This document shows positions 46,558-59,299 of a stretch of DNA of 64,000 bases, in pieces. Position 1 is the stretch's first letter, and each line of letters begins with the position of its first letter. This DNA is from Paragordius varius. Lineage: Eukaryota > Nematomorpha. The notes below the pieces were generated by a model. That model was not told the DNA's origin. It searched no databases and saw only the letters and a program-made list of their open reading frames with translations. Both the position numbers and the translations under genes were made by a program. The DNA is taken from NCBI GenBank assembly GCA_964247055.1, contig OZ176050.1:14074001-14138000 (forward strand), read 5' to 3'.

Positions 46558-49500
46558 TTTTTTCTAAACTAATGTATATATTCTATCGCTTAATTAAGAC
46601 TTTTGAAGGGTTTAGTCATAATTTACCGGCTTTTACTAAAATACATGTAATTTTGATAGGTCCTTATTTCGCCCATCTCCCAGATAATATATGAATGGTG
46701 TGTCAGAAAAATTGAGTGGTTTTATAGAACCATTCGTCATTTCACACGTTAGCCTGCCCCATTATTGAAAACTTATATAAGCAAGATGATGTCTAAAATA
46801 AAATTCCATAGAATCAATTTTAAGGTGGCTTTTACTGGTTTTGCTAAGGGAGACGGAGCGGGGTATAAACATGTGGTGAATTCACTTTGACATATTTTCT
46901 GGCCAACCTTGGTGTTTTTGAATTAATGCATGGTTTAAAGTGTTTGTTTGTTGGCGAAAGCGTTGTGTATAAGTGCTACAATCGTTCTGGTCCCACCAGC
47001 GGAAAATCTTTCTAAAGCGATTTGGCATTGGTGCTGATGGGCCGGCTTTTAAGGTGAAAGCCGTAATTTTTACTCCCAGTTTTTAATGCAAAAATGATTT
47101 TCTTTCATGACGTTAAACAGGATTTCGGGAATCACTTTGTGATTTTCCATTTGACAATTGTTCAAAGTTTATCACCCATTTACCGCTCAAGGTTTTTTGT
47201 GAATGCTTGTGCCAAATTCTGTTAAATTTGAGAAGCATCATCATCCAATAATTGCACCCTATCGTCTTCACAGTTGTGTGGTTAAAGCGCCCACTTTTAA
47301 CATGAAATCACAACTATTATTATTGTGAAACCATGTATTTAGTCAATAAAGGATGTTTAATTGTTTCTGCCAGCAGACAAAATTTTAAGCAGACTTTTTC
47401 ATCTGTTGGTAATTCGTGCCGCAAATATTCTTTTTCAGGCACAAAATTCGATATAATTACTGAATGATTAAAATAAGTCACTAGTTTTTGGCCTACTTAA
47501 CTTGTGTATTTGTCATTTCGTGGAAATTTTAATGGAGTGTGTATCAAAATTTGGTTACTTTTCGCTATTCTCTCCTTTGAAATGGTAATTTATGACTCCT
47601 ATAACAATTTTAAAATAAGTTATGATTTTATGGTCTAGAGAAATATTATTATAAATATTTTTAACAATAATAAAAAACGTCAGTAACTTCCATCCAATTT
47701 ATGACATTTATACCGTTCAGTTAAAATAACATTTTTTTCCACCAAATGCAACATTTTTGCGACCGAACGCAAAATTTTCATACAAACCCTATTCAAGTAA
47801 CGCAACATTTTTTGAACGCAACACTTTATCATCCAAACGCTAAATCTTTTTAAGCAAACCCAAGGTTTTTAGTTGTCTATGCTTAAAAAAATGTTGCGTT
47901 TACATGAAAAAATGCGTTTGGATGTAAAATTTTTTTTTGATTGAAAAATGGTATAACAGCAATTACTGTCGCTCACCCAAAATATTAAAAAGCATGTTTT
48001 ATTTTGAAATATCAAATATAAAATGTAAAACTGCTATACAGATTATTATGATGACGATGATATAATCGTAACATGGCCACACAATGTCCGCAAACATGAT
48101 GAAAAGTTTGATGTACTTTACATGAAATCCCTTAATCCCCTGAATGAAGAATTAGATCAAGAAGATCCTGAAAGCGAGCAAATTAGTGATGAATTAATGG
48201 AGGAATATCCGCAACAAAATGCTTCCCATCCCTTAATAACCGCAAATAATTTTGATAAAGGTCAAACTTTTAAGGGGTTCGAACGTGCGGAAAATGATTA
48301 TACAAAATTAAAAAAACTAAAAGATTCCGAACCTCAAAATAGTCGTAAAAGTCATCATGCGCTCCGGTATATATAAACTAATAATTTTAAGCTATTTATA
48401 TTTGGACAATTATATCTTTAATAATTTTTGGATGCGATTAATGTATTGAAAATATTTATCAATATAAACATAAATTGGTATCAAAATTTATATTGCACCA
48501 GGCAAATTTATAATTATATCTTTATAATAATTTTAGCGATGTCTATTATAATGTATAAAAAATACGGTTTAACTAAGAAGAATCAAAACACAACTTTTAA
48601 TCAAATTATGAATAATTTTATTGCACCAGTCAAATTAATATTATATATATTTATCAAATTTTTTTTATAAATTTTTAAATCTCTTTAGCCCTATAGATTG
48701 GTATAATACTACTCCAATGAACCCCCAAAAATTAATAAGATTAGCTAATAACATGCGAGAAGAAATGATCGCTAGAGTCTTGGATTGGAATAGCGGTGAC
48801 GTTATTTTTTACAATGGTGTCCGTCAAAAACTATTTGAACGAATTAGTGAGTATGGACATATTCGGATGCGAAAAGATGTGGAAAAATTAAAGTCTCGTA
48901 CAAGGCTTTGGCAAAACATTTGCATTGAAAGGTATATATATATTATCATATTTGTAAAATCAAAATAAAGATTTTTTAAATGTATGTTTAATAAAACATA
49001 GTTGTTGACTTTCTCCATCGAGTTTTTGCAAGATCAAAAAGGTAATATATTATGAAATTTGTATATCAAACAAATATATGCTAATATATATACTTTAGAT
49101 AATTATTCTGTCTGATTTTGTCTCTTATAGCGTTTTTAGGACATTAGTCTTTTTAGAGAATAGATTATGAAATCTAATAAAAATATTAGTACATGCTTAT
49201 AAAATTTAATTTTATTTTTGACGTCTTATATCGCATTATAAACAATGATCTCAGGGTAAAAAGCTCTTCCAATCATTTTAAGATTAGTTTTTCTTCTATA
49301 TAAATCTCGTTTTTAATTCAGTGATCTCAAAGGAAATAAATAAAAATTGCTTTTCAGGTATATGTTTATAAAATGCTTTACCTTTGATGTCTTAAATCGT
49401 GTTATTAAAACATTTTAGGATAATAGATAATGAAGAAGCTTTCCCCGGTAATGATCAACCTTTACCTTGGGTCTATACGAAATCTATAAATTTCTCTCAA

Positions 49501-49794
49501 TTGAATGTGTCAGTAGGGTTAATTCCACCTATTAGGATAGATCCTAACGTTTTATATTTTCCATCGGCTTCGGTTCAAACATGGTCGTACAAATTATTTG
49601 ACTTTAAAACTAATTTAAATCTAAACAAAGACAATAATTTTAAATATTTTGTAATAACAAACATATTATTAAACCACATAGAGGCAAATAATTCACCAAA
49701 TAATTTATATAAATTATCTCAAATTTTGATGGCGAAATGTCAAAGCTTTGCCAGATCAGAAACATCTTACACTATGCATTTGCATACTTATTAA
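44220..49794 (+). CDS. galactose-3-O-sulfotransferase family protein, 8 exons
   Basis: Exons 44220-44558, 44625-44721, 45182-45529, 45945-46256, 46297-46518, 48042-48366, 48689-48931 and 49419-49794 join in phase to 753 aa. A type II membrane anchor (WDLFFATIFCFQATFLVYFLY, residues about 21-41) implies a Golgi lumenal enzyme. Family landmarks: NIFFVRGSRLAGSSVQNILF (vertebrate NIVFLKTHKTASSTLLNILF), MICHEF, the 3'-phosphate motif VRDPVKVFESNYDY, EESLVLLKDLL, and MREEMIARVL...RTRLWQNICI. GAL3ST enzymes transfer sulfate from PAPS to galactose of glycolipids or glycans. In the PAPS loop the usual Lys is Arg, so activity is uncertain. An acidic insert (exon 6) and a 125-residue tail make it far longer than the ~420-aa vertebrate enzymes. 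AATAAA at 49807. Confidence 0.85.
46519..46554. repeat. (TA)n tract at the 5' splice site of sulfotransferase exon 5
   Basis: The donor reads GCAA|gtatatata and continues directly into about 17 TA units, so the donor context is itself microsatellite. Confidence 0.75.
46700..48041. other. sulfotransferase intron 5 with relic repeats
   Basis: 46740-47560 is less AT-rich and its minus strand has a DDRVQLLDDDASQ-like string, faintly like a decayed mariner-type coding region; unproven. 47747-47935 is a fold-back sequence with direct and inverted copies of aacgcaacatttttt and catccaaacgc, probably a MITE. Confidence 0.4.
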
Positions 49795-49806
49795 TTTTTT
49801 CTCAAA

Positions 49807-49812
49807 AATAAA
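49807..49812 (+). terminator. polyadenylation signal of the sulfotransferase gene
   Basis: AATAAA 13 nt after the stop. Confidence 0.55.
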
Positions 49813-50133
49813 TGGTTAAATATGTATTTTTGGATATCATTAAAAACATTTTGCTTGTTTCAGCCCAATTAGATCCCAATATTTTTGGAAAAATGATGAT
49901 AATTATTTAAGGTTTAATTTTAGTTCGATAAATTTTACATGCCTAAAAGTTATATTATGAATATATAATAATGAAAATGTTGTAACTTCATGTATTGTGG
50001 ATTATAGACAAAATATATAAAAATTAGCTGATACAGACCTTTTGATTTTCTTATGCAGCGTGTCCCAAATTAAAACTCTCCTTCGTTAAATAATTTAAAA
50101 CATTACTTACTAGGTGAAATCAATGTTAAAAAC

Positions 50134-50690
50134 ACTTAAATCACATTCATTTCGGTCGTTAGATTCAAATTGGGATTTTGTTGAACCTAGGCCTGCCAAT
50201 ATGACATGTGTGCATTAGCTATATATGCAAAACAGTTTTTTATTTATAGTACTGTTGGTACTATTTAACTTTAATTTTAGAGTAAAACACAAAAAACGCG
50301 ATATTTTGCAAATATATATATATAATTTTTACTAGGTGTTAACTTGTAAAGATGAGGATATAATAAAAGAAATGTGAAATGAATTTATTCGGTTTTTTAG
50401 GGTTTATATATACTAATTTTAGTTGTACTTAATTTGCATTATATCAATAAAATATCAAGTAACAAAGGATATAATATTTACATAGTACACAAAAAATATA
50501 GAAAATAATACAATTCAAATAACGGTGAAAGTTATGATACACAACCAAGGTATGTATTTCACATTTGCATGTAACACAGAAAATTATGATATAAAAACAA
50601 AGTATATATTTCAGTGCATAACACTAGGATATACTTATAAAAAATTAGAACTGTTCTTTCAGAAGTTTTTTTACAGTATCAATTTACAGT
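50134..50690. repeat. TTAACACTT-family MITE carrying a solo LTR
   Basis: Left part from aacacttaaatcacattcatttc (50131) to ttttactagg. Right part resumes ctaggatatac and shows tcagaagttttt. The LTR sits between. Confidence 0.6.
50337..50623. mobile_element. solo LTR (Ty3/Gypsy fossil)
   Basis: 287 bp, TGTTAACTTG ... GCATAACA, the same LTR family as 16012-16311 and clearly diverged from it. A 5-bp target duplication ctagg (50332-50336 and 50624-50628) flanks it. A solo LTR is the footprint left by recombination between the two LTRs of a former insert. Confidence 0.85.
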
Positions 50691-50956
50691 AAAAACTGAA
50701 ATTATACTAACAAAACGAATATAAAGATTAATATTTTTAACTAAAAGACAACCATATTTTTTTAAACCTTAATTATTCTTGAATAATTTGTTACAATAAG
50801 ATATAGTATTGATTGTGTTAGTAATATATATATTTCAAACTTTGCCATTTTAAACAATAAGGTAATATATTTCAAAAATTAAGTTTAAAATGTATGCCTG
50901 TAAAAAATATTTGTTTTTATATTTTTACGCTTTGTCCGTATAATTTGAGTTTTTAT
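50687..50956. repeat. Tc1/mariner-type MITE
   Basis: Starts cagtaaaaactgaaattata; the right end (gtccgtataatttgagttttt) is decayed. Confidence 0.7.
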
Positions 50957-51213
50957 TTTTTATGCAATAAGATTTTTTGATTAAATGGACGAAATTTATA
51001 ACACTTTTAATAAATCTTTTATAAATCTTTAGAATATTTTTGGTGCAGGATTATAATGATACTAAAAGATTTTGCCACACGGAATAATCCAACTTTAAAA
51101 TAGCAAAATAATTTTTAATTCTTTTTAATATAATTTATGGAAGCGTAAACTTTCAGCATGATGATTTTTAAATTTCTGGTAATAGCTAATTATATTTTAA
51201 TTATAATATATTA

Positions 51214-51853
51214 CTAGGATTGTGCTGACAATGTCATGACCCGGTCAAGTGACCGGGTCATGACATGTTCAGTGACAATTTATTTTTTGACCATGATCAT
51301 TTAAAAATAGCTGTTTATGAAAAATTTCTAGTAATTTTTTTGGAAGAGAGATAGTAAGATATTGTTTTTTAATATATTTTTAAGAAAAATTAAAAATTAA
51401 ATATTTAAATATGCTTATTTAACAATATATTAAAAATTGTTTAACATGCCTCCTTATAACATTAGCAATTAAGCATATCCAATTATTTCGAAAAAAAAAC
51501 AATCAATTTTGCAAAATATGCAATTATTTCATATATGCGAACCAATAAAATCATCCTATAATTGGATATTTTAATGATGAAAGAAAGTGTAAAACAAACT
51601 AATTATTTGAAATATCCAGTATTAAAAGCTATGTATTTAAACATTCAGAAGGCCACAAACATTGGCAAAATTTATTTGAAAACAGATTCTGAATAAATTC
51701 AATTGAAAATGTAAATAATAAATATCAAAAAAATATAAAATACAAACTTTGAAAAAACATGACATTATTAGTACGCAAGTGTAATTCGAACATTTTGACA
51801 ATCCAATATCGTATGATACTTACTTAAGTAAAAAGTGGTCATGACCACGTGGA
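51214..51853. repeat. non-autonomous hAT-like element, second copy
   Basis: Left end ctaggattgtgctgac; body matches 14765-15427. Positions 51233-51264 are a perfect 15-bp palindrome with 2-nt spacer built around tgacccggtca. The right end is cut short after gtggtcatgaccac. Confidence 0.65.
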
Positions 51854-51889
51854 TATATTACAAACAAAACATTTATGATATACCAAAAT

Positions 51890-54800
51890 CACACATGGGT
51901 GTGTGGTATCAGAATACAGGAATTTATATACTAATTATTTTGCTTGAAGCTACAATTGACATTAACTACGGGTATCACAAAGAGTTATAAGTGTTTAAAA
52001 TTATATAGGTGCGTTTGTGTCCACGAAAGTAGGATCTAACTTAACATCCGTCTTTCCCTGTCCTTGATACATATATGGTGGGGTCAGATTCGTTAGGTAA
52101 GGTATCGCCGTTCTGTGTGAGTGTCAGTGATAGGCGCTATGGTGGGTGTTTGTTGGGATGGCAACTCAATGATGAAATCCGAGGGTTTGAGCGGAGGTAA
52201 TGTCGTGGCTTCGGTCGTGGCAGTAAGGTATCTGACATATAGGCCATGCGACGGTGGAGTTTCTTCGGACGAAGTTGTCTTTTCCATTATTCTTTCACCT
52301 CTTTACCTTGGTCTTAGAAAATCGGCGTGTTTTCGGATGATTTTGTTCTTATCTCGTATTTCATATGAGAGTAAACCGAGTCGTTTATTTACGATTACTT
52401 CTCGCCAACCATTCACTAGTTCATTTTTTATATATATTTTTTTGTTTTCATGGTATTCATGATTCGGTTGTACATCCTCTAAGAAGTTTATTTATATTTT
52501 AGCCATGTGAGTGGATTGGGCGGGGTACGTTTTAGAAAAAGTTGTGCAGGACATGTATTTGTAGCACTGTATATGTTAGTGCGGTATCCCCAACGCGTGT
52601 ATTTTTTATTGTGGGTCACCGTCTTCTGCTGATCGATGTTTTGAGGGTATATATCACTCGTTTCACCAATCCGTTCGTTTTTGCATGATAGGGAGTTGAT
52701 GTTACATGTTTAATGTTTCCCGTTTACATGAATTTTTTAAGCTCCTCAGATGTAAAATAAGACGCGTTGTCGGTTACTATCATTCTTGGTATCGACTGAA
52801 ACATTCGTCTAGGAAATTTAAAATATTTTTGGTCGATATTTTTGATAGTTTAACTTCGACCCATAAAGAATAACTGTCTATAAGAACTATCCAATAATAA
52901 TTGTCTATCGGGCCTGCTATATCTTGATGTAATCTCTCCCATATTGCTGTATTAGTGTTCCAATTGTATGTGGAATTCAGTTTTCTCATCGGACGGTTTC
53001 TTGACATTTTTTACACGTATCTACCCACTATTTCATGTCGCTTTCCATGTTGTGCCAAAAGACTATTTCTCTTGCCTGTTCGTAAATTGCTTTGGACAAC
53101 GGGTGTCCGACGTGTAATAATTGTAAGATATTTCCTTTTTGCGATTCGGGGATTATTAATCTATCATTCCAATAAAATAACCCGTACGTATTTCCAATTT
53201 TATTTCTAAAACTGTTGAATGGATGTAATATTTTATTAGACCAGTTGTTTGTTCTTAGCGCACTTATTACCTGTTTTACAGGGTCTGTTTCGGTCTGGTT
53301 TCTAATATGGTCACGATTTATATTAAATGGATTAAACACATGTTCTGCTGTTTAAAAGCTTTCTGTATCTTGTTGTTGTGGTTCTGCATGCGGGACAATG
53401 GATCTTGAATGTTTTCGTGTCTTTTAATGTACGTAGATTGTAATTAAATTCGCTAGATTTATATATCCAACGTAGTAGCTTGGGATTATTTATTTATCTT
53501 AGTTTACAATTATTTCCAAACAGCTTTATTGGTTTGTGATCAGTACGCAGTTCATACTTCTTTCCCGTAATAAACGTTTTAAATTTTTCAAAAGCCAAAA
53601 GTATGGCTTGTGATTCCATTTCTATTACTGAATAATTTTCGTTCAGACACTTTCTAGGAATGTAGGCAATATGTTTATTTATGCCCTTCTGCGTGGTCGT
53701 AGTAACACTGCTCAGTACCCTTTTTTCGAAGCGTCTGTTTCGATTTATAGGTAACTCAGGTTTGAATGGTGTTAGTTTAACAGTAAGACCTATTAAATTT
53801 TTGGTTCTGTTAAAACTGTCCTCGTGGTTTTTGGTCCATATCGTTTTTTCATAACTCCTTAGGTCATGAAGTATAGCCAAACTTCCATGCAATTTCGGGG
53901 TGAATCGTGTGTAGAAATTAATTAAGCCTGAGGACTTGAATGTTGTTTTGTCAGCGGGTCTTGGGAAGTCTTGTATGGCTTTAACTTTAACGGCGGCTGG
54001 TGATATGCAGTTTTTTGATATAACATATCCTAAATAGCTTACAGATGGTTGAAAAGTTTCAGTTTGCTTTTAGTTATTTTAAACCAGATTCATCTAGTAG
54101 ACGCTTAAGTATCCTTTCTTAATTTCTTTTATATTCGTTTCGGTTTTTCCCTGTTATTAAAATATCGTTTAAATATACAGTTGTTGGGCAGTCACTTAAA
54201 ATCTTATCCATTAATCTTTGAAAAATTCAGGGAGCGCTTGTTAGTCCAAAGGGAAACCTTTAATATCTAAAATACCCTAGGGATGTGGTAATTGTTAGTA
54301 AACTTTCTTGATCTATTGGCGATTGCAGATATGCGTCTTTCAGATAGGTTACCGAAAATAAATTCTCTTAATCCTATTTTGGAAACTAATTCATCAAATG
54401 TCGGTATATTATGACTGTCATTACTCGATTTGGATTTATTGTAAAACAATAATCTGCACATAACCTTAACACCATTCGTTTTTGTTATACAAACAATAGG
54501 TTATGCCCCAGGTTAGTGTCTCAGTCGTAGGGTCTGATGGTTTCAATATGTCCGCTATAAAAATCTCTTAATTTCAGAGTCGACTTGAGGCACTTAAAAT
54601 TTTTTAGTTTCGTATTGTTTTTAAAAAAAGTTTGATAAGGTTTCCAGTGAAACAATTAACAAGTGAATTTTCCTCAAATATAATTATTAAAATATTTACA
54701 ACAATTTGTCAACTGTGTAATGGGATTCGGGAAATCTTGTAGCTAATCCCAACCAAGAATTGCTGAAGCCTTCTTGCCGCTCAAACCATACACGCCAAAG

Positions 54801-55815
54801 ATTTTGTTTTACCATCGTTTTGTTCACTGACACCTACCCTTGGAATTGATTCTTTGTCCACCATAGCTGTATCTGAGCCTGTTTGTTGCAACTCGGGCTC
54901 CCCAATATTTTCCCACTCTTGACAATCAATTATAGATACACTTGAACCTGTGTCTAAAATCATGAGTATTGGCTTACCATTAATTACTATTGTTATCTTA
55001 GGGGTGGCTTCACATTCGATATGCTAAACGTTGCTAATCATTTTCTTCTTACAGTACGTAGAAGTGATTCCAGCCTTGACACTTATGAAATTGCTTGTCC
55101 CAAGCTGGACATCTGCCGGGTGCATGATCTGACCCGCAGAATCGAGACTTGTTTTGGTATTTCCGAGTTGTAGTCCGCAATATCTGGCCATCTCTTGTTG
55201 CTAATTGATGTTCTTTTTTTATAGTTGAGAGCAATGTCTACCACTTGTTTTAAGGTTACGGTTTTGTTTCTTCACATGGAAAATTTAGTAAACAGATCTA
55301 ATTCTAATTTTTCGACTCCCATACCTGCAATGAACGCGTTGCGCCTTTTTTCATCGACGTCAAGCTTGAAGTTGCATTTTCCGGCTTCGGTTTTGACTCG
55401 TAAAAGGAATACCGTAAATGTTTCATTTTCTTTCTGACGAAGTTTTACAAAAATGGCCTGGAATATATTTGTCCTATTCGATTCGTGAATTTTTCTGTCG
55501 GCTTCAATTATGCCGGCCAGGAGGTATTATCAAGCGTGGGTAAAAAAATTGTTCGAATTCTTTGTGACCGACATTCCTGCGCAAGGGGGAAATAACATCC
55601 TGCATATATTATCGCTTGTCGTGATGTTTGCAGCTAGCATTCGTGAATGTATAAAACGTATCGGTCAAAATTTTCTTTTTCATCAAAGCCTTCCAATTTT
55701 TGCCAGGTTTATCGACGCGCTAATAATGGGAGTGCAGTTATATTACAAAGAAAACATTTATTAAATACCATCAAACATGTGTGTGTGATATCAGAATTCA
55801 GTAATTATATACTAA
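51890..55815 (-). mobile_element. Ty3/Gypsy fossil, minus strand, broken
   Basis: Read on the minus strand the usual order gag, pro, pol is visible: Gag-like part near 55.5 kb, a zinc-knuckle segment at about 55.1 kb, retropepsin (LDTGSSVSIID) near 54.9 kb, reverse transcriptase 54.6-54.1 kb, RNase H 53.9-53.5 kb, and integrase 53.3-52.6 kb with a Ser/Thr/Pro-rich C-terminal tail at about 52.2 kb. LTR-like sequence lies at about 51890-52020 and 55700-55815. The coding parts are broken in many places, so it is long dead. Its right LTR is interrupted by the next element. Confidence 0.82.
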
Positions 55816-58800
55816 TGTTACATTGCAAATTATAAATATATATTTTGTATGTATGATATAGTTTTTAGTGGGATTTGCATTGTCTTATTTTTATATTTTT
55901 GTATTATGTAAAACATCTTCATTAGTTACTCGAAATTTTATTTGTTTTATTTGATATCATGCAAATTAGTTCGCTTAAAAATAGTTTATAAAGAGATAAA
56001 AAATGAATAAATATCTTTCAAGCTTTTCGATTTACCTTTTACATTTAGTGGCCAGTCGAATTCCGAACTAACCTAGTGCTAGTGGAGGTCTTACCGATAT
56101 CTGAACGAACATGACAACGCCAATCACCAATCTCGCTAACTTATGCATGGAGAAATATAATGATAATATTAAGTTTGAGGAATACGTTGATTATATGACA
56201 AATGTTATGGAGGCGAAAGATATCTCTGTAAGAACATGCTCTCAAAACAACCTTGCTTGCCTATAGTGGTCTATTGGTTGTGTGCAAAATAAATCAACGA
56301 CTGTATCCCAAAATAAAACATACATCATGGAGCATGATAATGAGAACAGGACAAAAACTATTTAATCCCACAAAATCAAAATTTCAAAGCAATTTGATTT
56401 TATTCTACTTCTGCGGAGCAACGCTGAATCTTTTACCCAATTTTTAGAACGGTTTAATATCGTAGCCGAAAAGGCCAAAATAATTCGATTGAGGAACGCA
56501 TTCGAAATGCTTTCGTCTTTGGTTTACAACCTCAATTGGAAATCGATTTACATTCAAGGTATCCCGATGCCGAGAGCAACAGACAACCCGTGCCTCTAGA
56601 AACGATAGTGGATCGCACTAGTACACGAAACCGCCAAGGCTGGCCTTTATAACAATAATGATAATACCAATTATAACAATGGTAATAATTTAAATCCATT
56701 ACAACACACCAATAATAATAATAATAATAATAAGGGCATGCGTTTACGACAGCCAACAGCAAAACCCCTAACACATTCGTGCAATCGTTGTGGGAGTAGC
56801 CATGGACCAAACAAATGTCATGCCTGGAACCGCAGTTGCAATAAATGTGGAAACTCCAACCACTTCGCTAAAATGTGTATATCAAAAAACGCTGCCAAGA
56901 GTATGTTCAACCGCCAGATCCATAGAAAAGCAATGCCAATCTCACCATGGACCGTAAGAATAATGATAAACAACACAGAACAAATATTTATCTAATACAC
57001 TAGAGCTGACATCATAATCCTTGAGACCTGGAAACAAGGCAAGCCCAATATTAGACCCATACCGCCAGTAAAAGCCTACAATAATAGTATAGTGCCTCTA
57101 CTGGGCGTAACAACAGTCACAGTGCAAATCAATGGGCAAAACTTGGGGGACGCAGAATGTTGTGTATTGAAAGAAAATGTCAAAGGCACCGCTCATTTGT
57201 GGCTTGGATTGGATCACAAGATTCAACATCGATATTCCTAAAGTACGAATTAACTTTTTTAAACTTGATAAAATTATTGAAATTTTTCCTAATCTATTTA
57301 AAGAGGAATTAGGCTGTTACATTGAGCCGGTTAAAATTCATATAACATCTAATGCCTCCCCAAGGTTGTAGCGTTTTCAGAGTTACGATCAACAAATGGC
57401 TGACAGAGGACTATCATTCCCACATTTGGTGATATAGTAAGTAAGATTGGCGAAGGCCAAGTTTTCACTAAGATTGATCTGAAAGATGCCTATCTACAAA
57501 TACCGTAACTAAAGAATCACAACCCCTCCTAACAGCAACGCACAAGGGATTTTTTCGCTACAAAAGGATGCCTTTCGGACTGTCAGCACCAATATAATTT
57601 CAACGAGTCACAGGTTATAAAAGATGGTCCCGGCACTTGTGCAATATAGATGATGTTTTAGTAACTGGAAAATCTGACCAGGAACATTAAATACATCTTT
57701 ATAATGTTTGAAATCGGTTGGAATTGGCGGGTTTTGAAAAAAAATATAAAATAAAAATGGGTGAACGTTCAGTAAGTTATCTGAAATTTGAAATGAGTAA
57801 TAAAGGTATAGTCTTTGCAAGAATAAAGTAAAAGTAATCAATGATTTAAAAAAACCTGTGGATAAAAAATCTTTAAGAAGTTTTTTTAGGATTTTGAAAG
57901 TTACATGAAAGATTTGTACCCAAGCTTCAATTGATTGTAAGTGATTTACATATTTTAACAAGTAAGAACGTCAGATGGAATGGTCGGAAAAACACGAGAA
58001 AATTTGGAAAGCAGCGAAGAAATTATTAAGTGAAAAGTATTTTTAACACCATACAATCCGGATAGAAAGTTATTAATTGAAACCGATGCCTCAGACATAG
58101 GGTTTGGATGTATTTTAAGTCATCTAGTAAAAGGTGAAAGGAAACCCATTGCTTATGGTTCAAGAAAATGTAGTACCGCGGAATTCAACTATTCCACCAT
58201 AGAAAGGGACTCAAAGGCTATTGTTTATTCATTAGAAAAGTTTCATAACTTCGTTTATGGTAGATGGTTTGAAATATTAACAGACCACTTTCCACTGGTG
58301 AGGTTGATAAATAGGGATAGAAATCTGAAAGAAATTCAGAATGCAAAAGTTTTAAGATGGGTTAACCGACTGAATGATTATGATTTCGAATTAAGTTATC
58401 AGGCGGGTCCGAAAAATAGAGCCGATTAATTGTCAAGATGCCCCGGGGAAGATAATGTTGACACAATTGTTAGGGATTACATGGTAACGTTAGGCTCCTA
58501 AATTGTCATAACGTTCATTTAAGTTGAGATCCGAAGAGAGAACAAGACCGCAGAGGTAGATAGAAAACCGGTAGATTCCAACGTAGTGATATTACTTATG
58601 CAAATATTCGTCGACACACCCAACAATGATGTTTTTCAAACTAGTATTATTTCTTCCTAAGGGTGTTGTGATGTTACATATGCAAATAAATATATATTTT
58701 GTATGTAAGATATAATTTTTAGTGAGATTTGTATTGTCTTATTTTTATATTTTTGTATTATGTAAATAACATTAGTTACTCGAAATTTTATTTGTTTTAT

Positions 58801-58904
58801 TTGATATCATGCAAATTATGTTCACTTAAAAATAGTATATAAAGAGTATAAAAAAACGAATAAATATCTTTCAAGTTTTACGATTTTTGTTACTTTCTAC
58901 AACA
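55816..58904 (+). mobile_element. nested Ty3/Gypsy fossil with two LTRs, broken
   Basis: LTRs of about 230 bp (55816-56043 and 58672-58904; TGTTACAT ... ending ACA) are similar but clearly diverged, so the copy is moderately old. Internal order on the plus strand: Gag from about 56112, two CCHC knuckles near 56780-56880, protease region, reverse transcriptase about 57.2-57.7 kb, and RNase H about 58.05-58.43 kb. No integrase region is recognised before the 3' LTR. It is broken in many places. It lies inside LTR sequence of the minus-strand family; no clear target duplication is visible. Confidence 0.8.
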
Positions 58905-59285
58905 TTAACTACGTGTATAACAAAGATTATAAGTGTTTAAAATTATATAGGTGCGTCTGTGTCCAAGAAAGTAGGATCTAACTTAACATCACTATTTCCC
59001 TGTCCTTGATATCTATCTAGTGGGTGTCGGATTCGTGTAGGGTATCGCCGTTCTGTGTGAGTGTCAGTGGTAGGTGCTATGGTGGGTGTTTGTTGGGATG
59101 GCAACTCAATGATGTGGGCGGAGGTAATGTCGTGGCTTTGGTCGTGGCAGAAAGATACCTGACATATAGGTCATGCGATGGTGGAGTTTCTCAGGACAAA
59201 GTTGTCTTTCCCATTGTTCTTTCAATGAATGACTTGACTAACATTAAGGGCATTTATTGCTTCAGAAACTATGGCACTTCGATGT
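58905..59285 (-). mobile_element. Ty3/Gypsy fragment, 3' end, minus strand
   Basis: Continues the LTR interrupted at 55815 (ttaactacgtgtataacaaag), then matches the pol 3' end seen at 52020-52290 and 62060-62330. A fossil fragment. Confidence 0.7.
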
Positions 59286-59299
59286 GAATATGTCGTACA

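Noticed and set aside
46740-47560. Candidate mariner transposase on the minus strand
   Set aside because: Only one short string looks right, the frame is broken throughout, and no terminal repeats are visible; kept only as an unclassified intron relic.
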